Below, piece after piece: positions 63,447-64,000 of a DNA stretch of 64,000 bases. The stretch covers positions 1 to 64,000 of the forward strand of contig CBINGZ010000028.1 in NCBI GenBank assembly GCA_966250335.1, read 5' to 3'. Position numbers and translations under genes: made by a program. Below the pieces are notes generated by a model. That model saw only the letters and a list, made by a program, of their open reading frames with translations, was not told the DNA's origin and ran no database searches. How positions within the stretch are numbered: position 1 is the first letter of the stretch; every line of letters starts with the position of its first letter. The DNA comes from OLB7 sp966250335 (lineage in GTDB: Bacteria > Bacteroidota > Ignavibacteria > OLB7).

Positions 63447-64000
63447 GCATCCGTCCCTGCCGGACCCCCAGGTACTCCGACAGACGGACCCCGGCCGTGT
63501 GGTTGGCAAGGACGATCAGATGATCTTCCGGCTGAAGCCGCTCGGTGTTCTCCGGGACCTTCACGACCCGCCAGCGCCCGTCGATCCGGCGGCTGTAGGT
63601 GAGGAACCTGCTGTTGAACCGGGTCGCGAGGATATCCATCGTCTCCACCACGCTCTTTCCTATAAGCTCGTGTCCCTCCCTCAGCCGGAACTCCTGAACG
63701 TCCACATCGGCGTCGCTGGTGGTGGTGGAGAGGATGTTCTCCAGGAACGAGCTGACGTCCGGCTCGAACGCGGCCGAGGCGATCATCCTGCCGACTATCT
63801 CGTTGGGAGATATGACGTAGTTCACCCCGGCGTTCTCGATCGTCCGCTTCAGCCGCGAGTTCCGGATGTAGGCGGTAATGGTGAGCTCCGGGTTCAACTG
63901 CTTCAGATGGAGCACGGTGACGAGCGTGGTCGTATCGTCTTCCGAGAGGATGATCGCTCCTGTGGCGCCGGCGATGTTCAGCCGGGTGAACGCCTCGTCG
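63433..64000 (-). CDS. RCK/TrkA-type potassium channel regulatory protein, partial (5' end outside window)
   Basis: The minus-strand frame is open through the right edge, so only the last 188 codons are seen. TrkA_N end: AFTRLNIAGATGAIILSEDD, TLVTVLHLKQLNPELTITAY, IENAGVNYVISPNEIVGRMI (NAD-binding RCK fold). TrkA_C follows: VQEFRLREGHELIGKSVVE to ERLQPEDHLIVLANHTAG. This order is typical of VKG-type channels with a C-terminal RCK module (pore outside the window) or of a free TrkA. It senses nucleotides and gates K+ flux. Confidence 0.88.
   Translation of the reverse strand, partial: DEAFTRLNIAGATGAIILSEDDTTTLVTVLHLKQLNPELTITAYIRNSRLKRTIENAGVNYVISPNEIVGRMIASAAFEPDVSSFLENILSTTTSDADVDVQEFRLREGHELIGKSVVETMDILATRFNSRFLTYSRRIDGRWRVVKVPENTERLQPEDHLIVLANHTAGVRLSEYLGVRQGRMLRNS

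Overview
The window reads as a chromosomal segment from a high-GC member of the Bacteroidota/Chlorobi-type lineages, possibly close to Candidatus Kapabacteria or Ignavibacteria. The evidence is a PorU-type C25 protease (the type IX secretion sortase), many small secreted beta-barrels and CC-type lipoproteins, frequently weak Shine-Dalgarno sites, and a promoter-like TATATTTG element that fits the Bacteroidota TAnnTTTG consensus. No prophage, transposase, CRISPR array, rRNA or intact tRNA was seen. The species assignment is inference.

Layout. 1-5.4 kb: a glycolate oxidase operon (glcD, glcE, a TPMT-like methyltransferase, glcF running off the left edge), divergent from a class V alanine-glyoxylate type aminotransferase. 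Together these could take glycolate to glyoxylate to glycine. 5.5-13.1 kb: cell-envelope genes, namely an OmpA-like protein, a small barrel, two large paralogous secreted beta-propeller-like proteins and a third copy broken by an N-terminal deletion and an 11-bp duplication. 13.3-19.2 kb: typA, a GAF-domain protein, a MmcQ/YjbR protein, a stand-alone EVE-like protein and a DinB-like protein. 19.3-23.6 kb: a minus-strand array of three tandem lipoprotein plus outer-membrane-barrel pairs. 23.9-32.5 kb: a tightly packed operon of a YdeP/FdhF-type molybdoenzyme, a FIST sensor, a PAS histidine kinase, a receiver protein and an NtrC-type sigma-54 activator, followed by a two-repeat secreted protein and trmO.

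33-48.6 kb: single-gene housekeeping and envelope functions: a barrel protein, an RNA pseudouridine synthase, an alpha-carbonic anhydrase lipoprotein, a cyclophilin, ppa, a YheT-like hydrolase, a YfbK-like vWA lipoprotein, an acyl-CoA ligase, a PIG-L deacetylase, a cyclic-nucleotide-type potassium channel, a TonB-dependent receptor, and two membrane proteins including a CPBP protease. 48.6 kb: a decayed tRNA 3' half. 48.7-51.8 kb: gnd-zwf-pgl, the oxidative pentose phosphate operon with 4-bp overlaps. 51.8-52.1 kb: a hairpin-rich intergenic element of distinct composition. 52.1-54.5 kb: a ComEA-like protein, rsmD, coaD and a DnaQ-fold exonuclease. 54.6-58.4 kb: a minus-strand VOC-ArsR-SRPBCC-UvrA2 cassette with a perfect 13-bp-arm operator over its putative promoter. 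58.7-64 kb: porU, a methyltransferase, and the C-terminal part of an RCK/TrkA potassium channel protein running off the right edge.

The least explained parts are the triplicated lipoprotein/barrel array, the decaying propeller family, the FIST-kinase-NtrC operon behind a molybdoenzyme, the hairpin element at 51.9 kb and the tRNA remnant at 48.6 kb.
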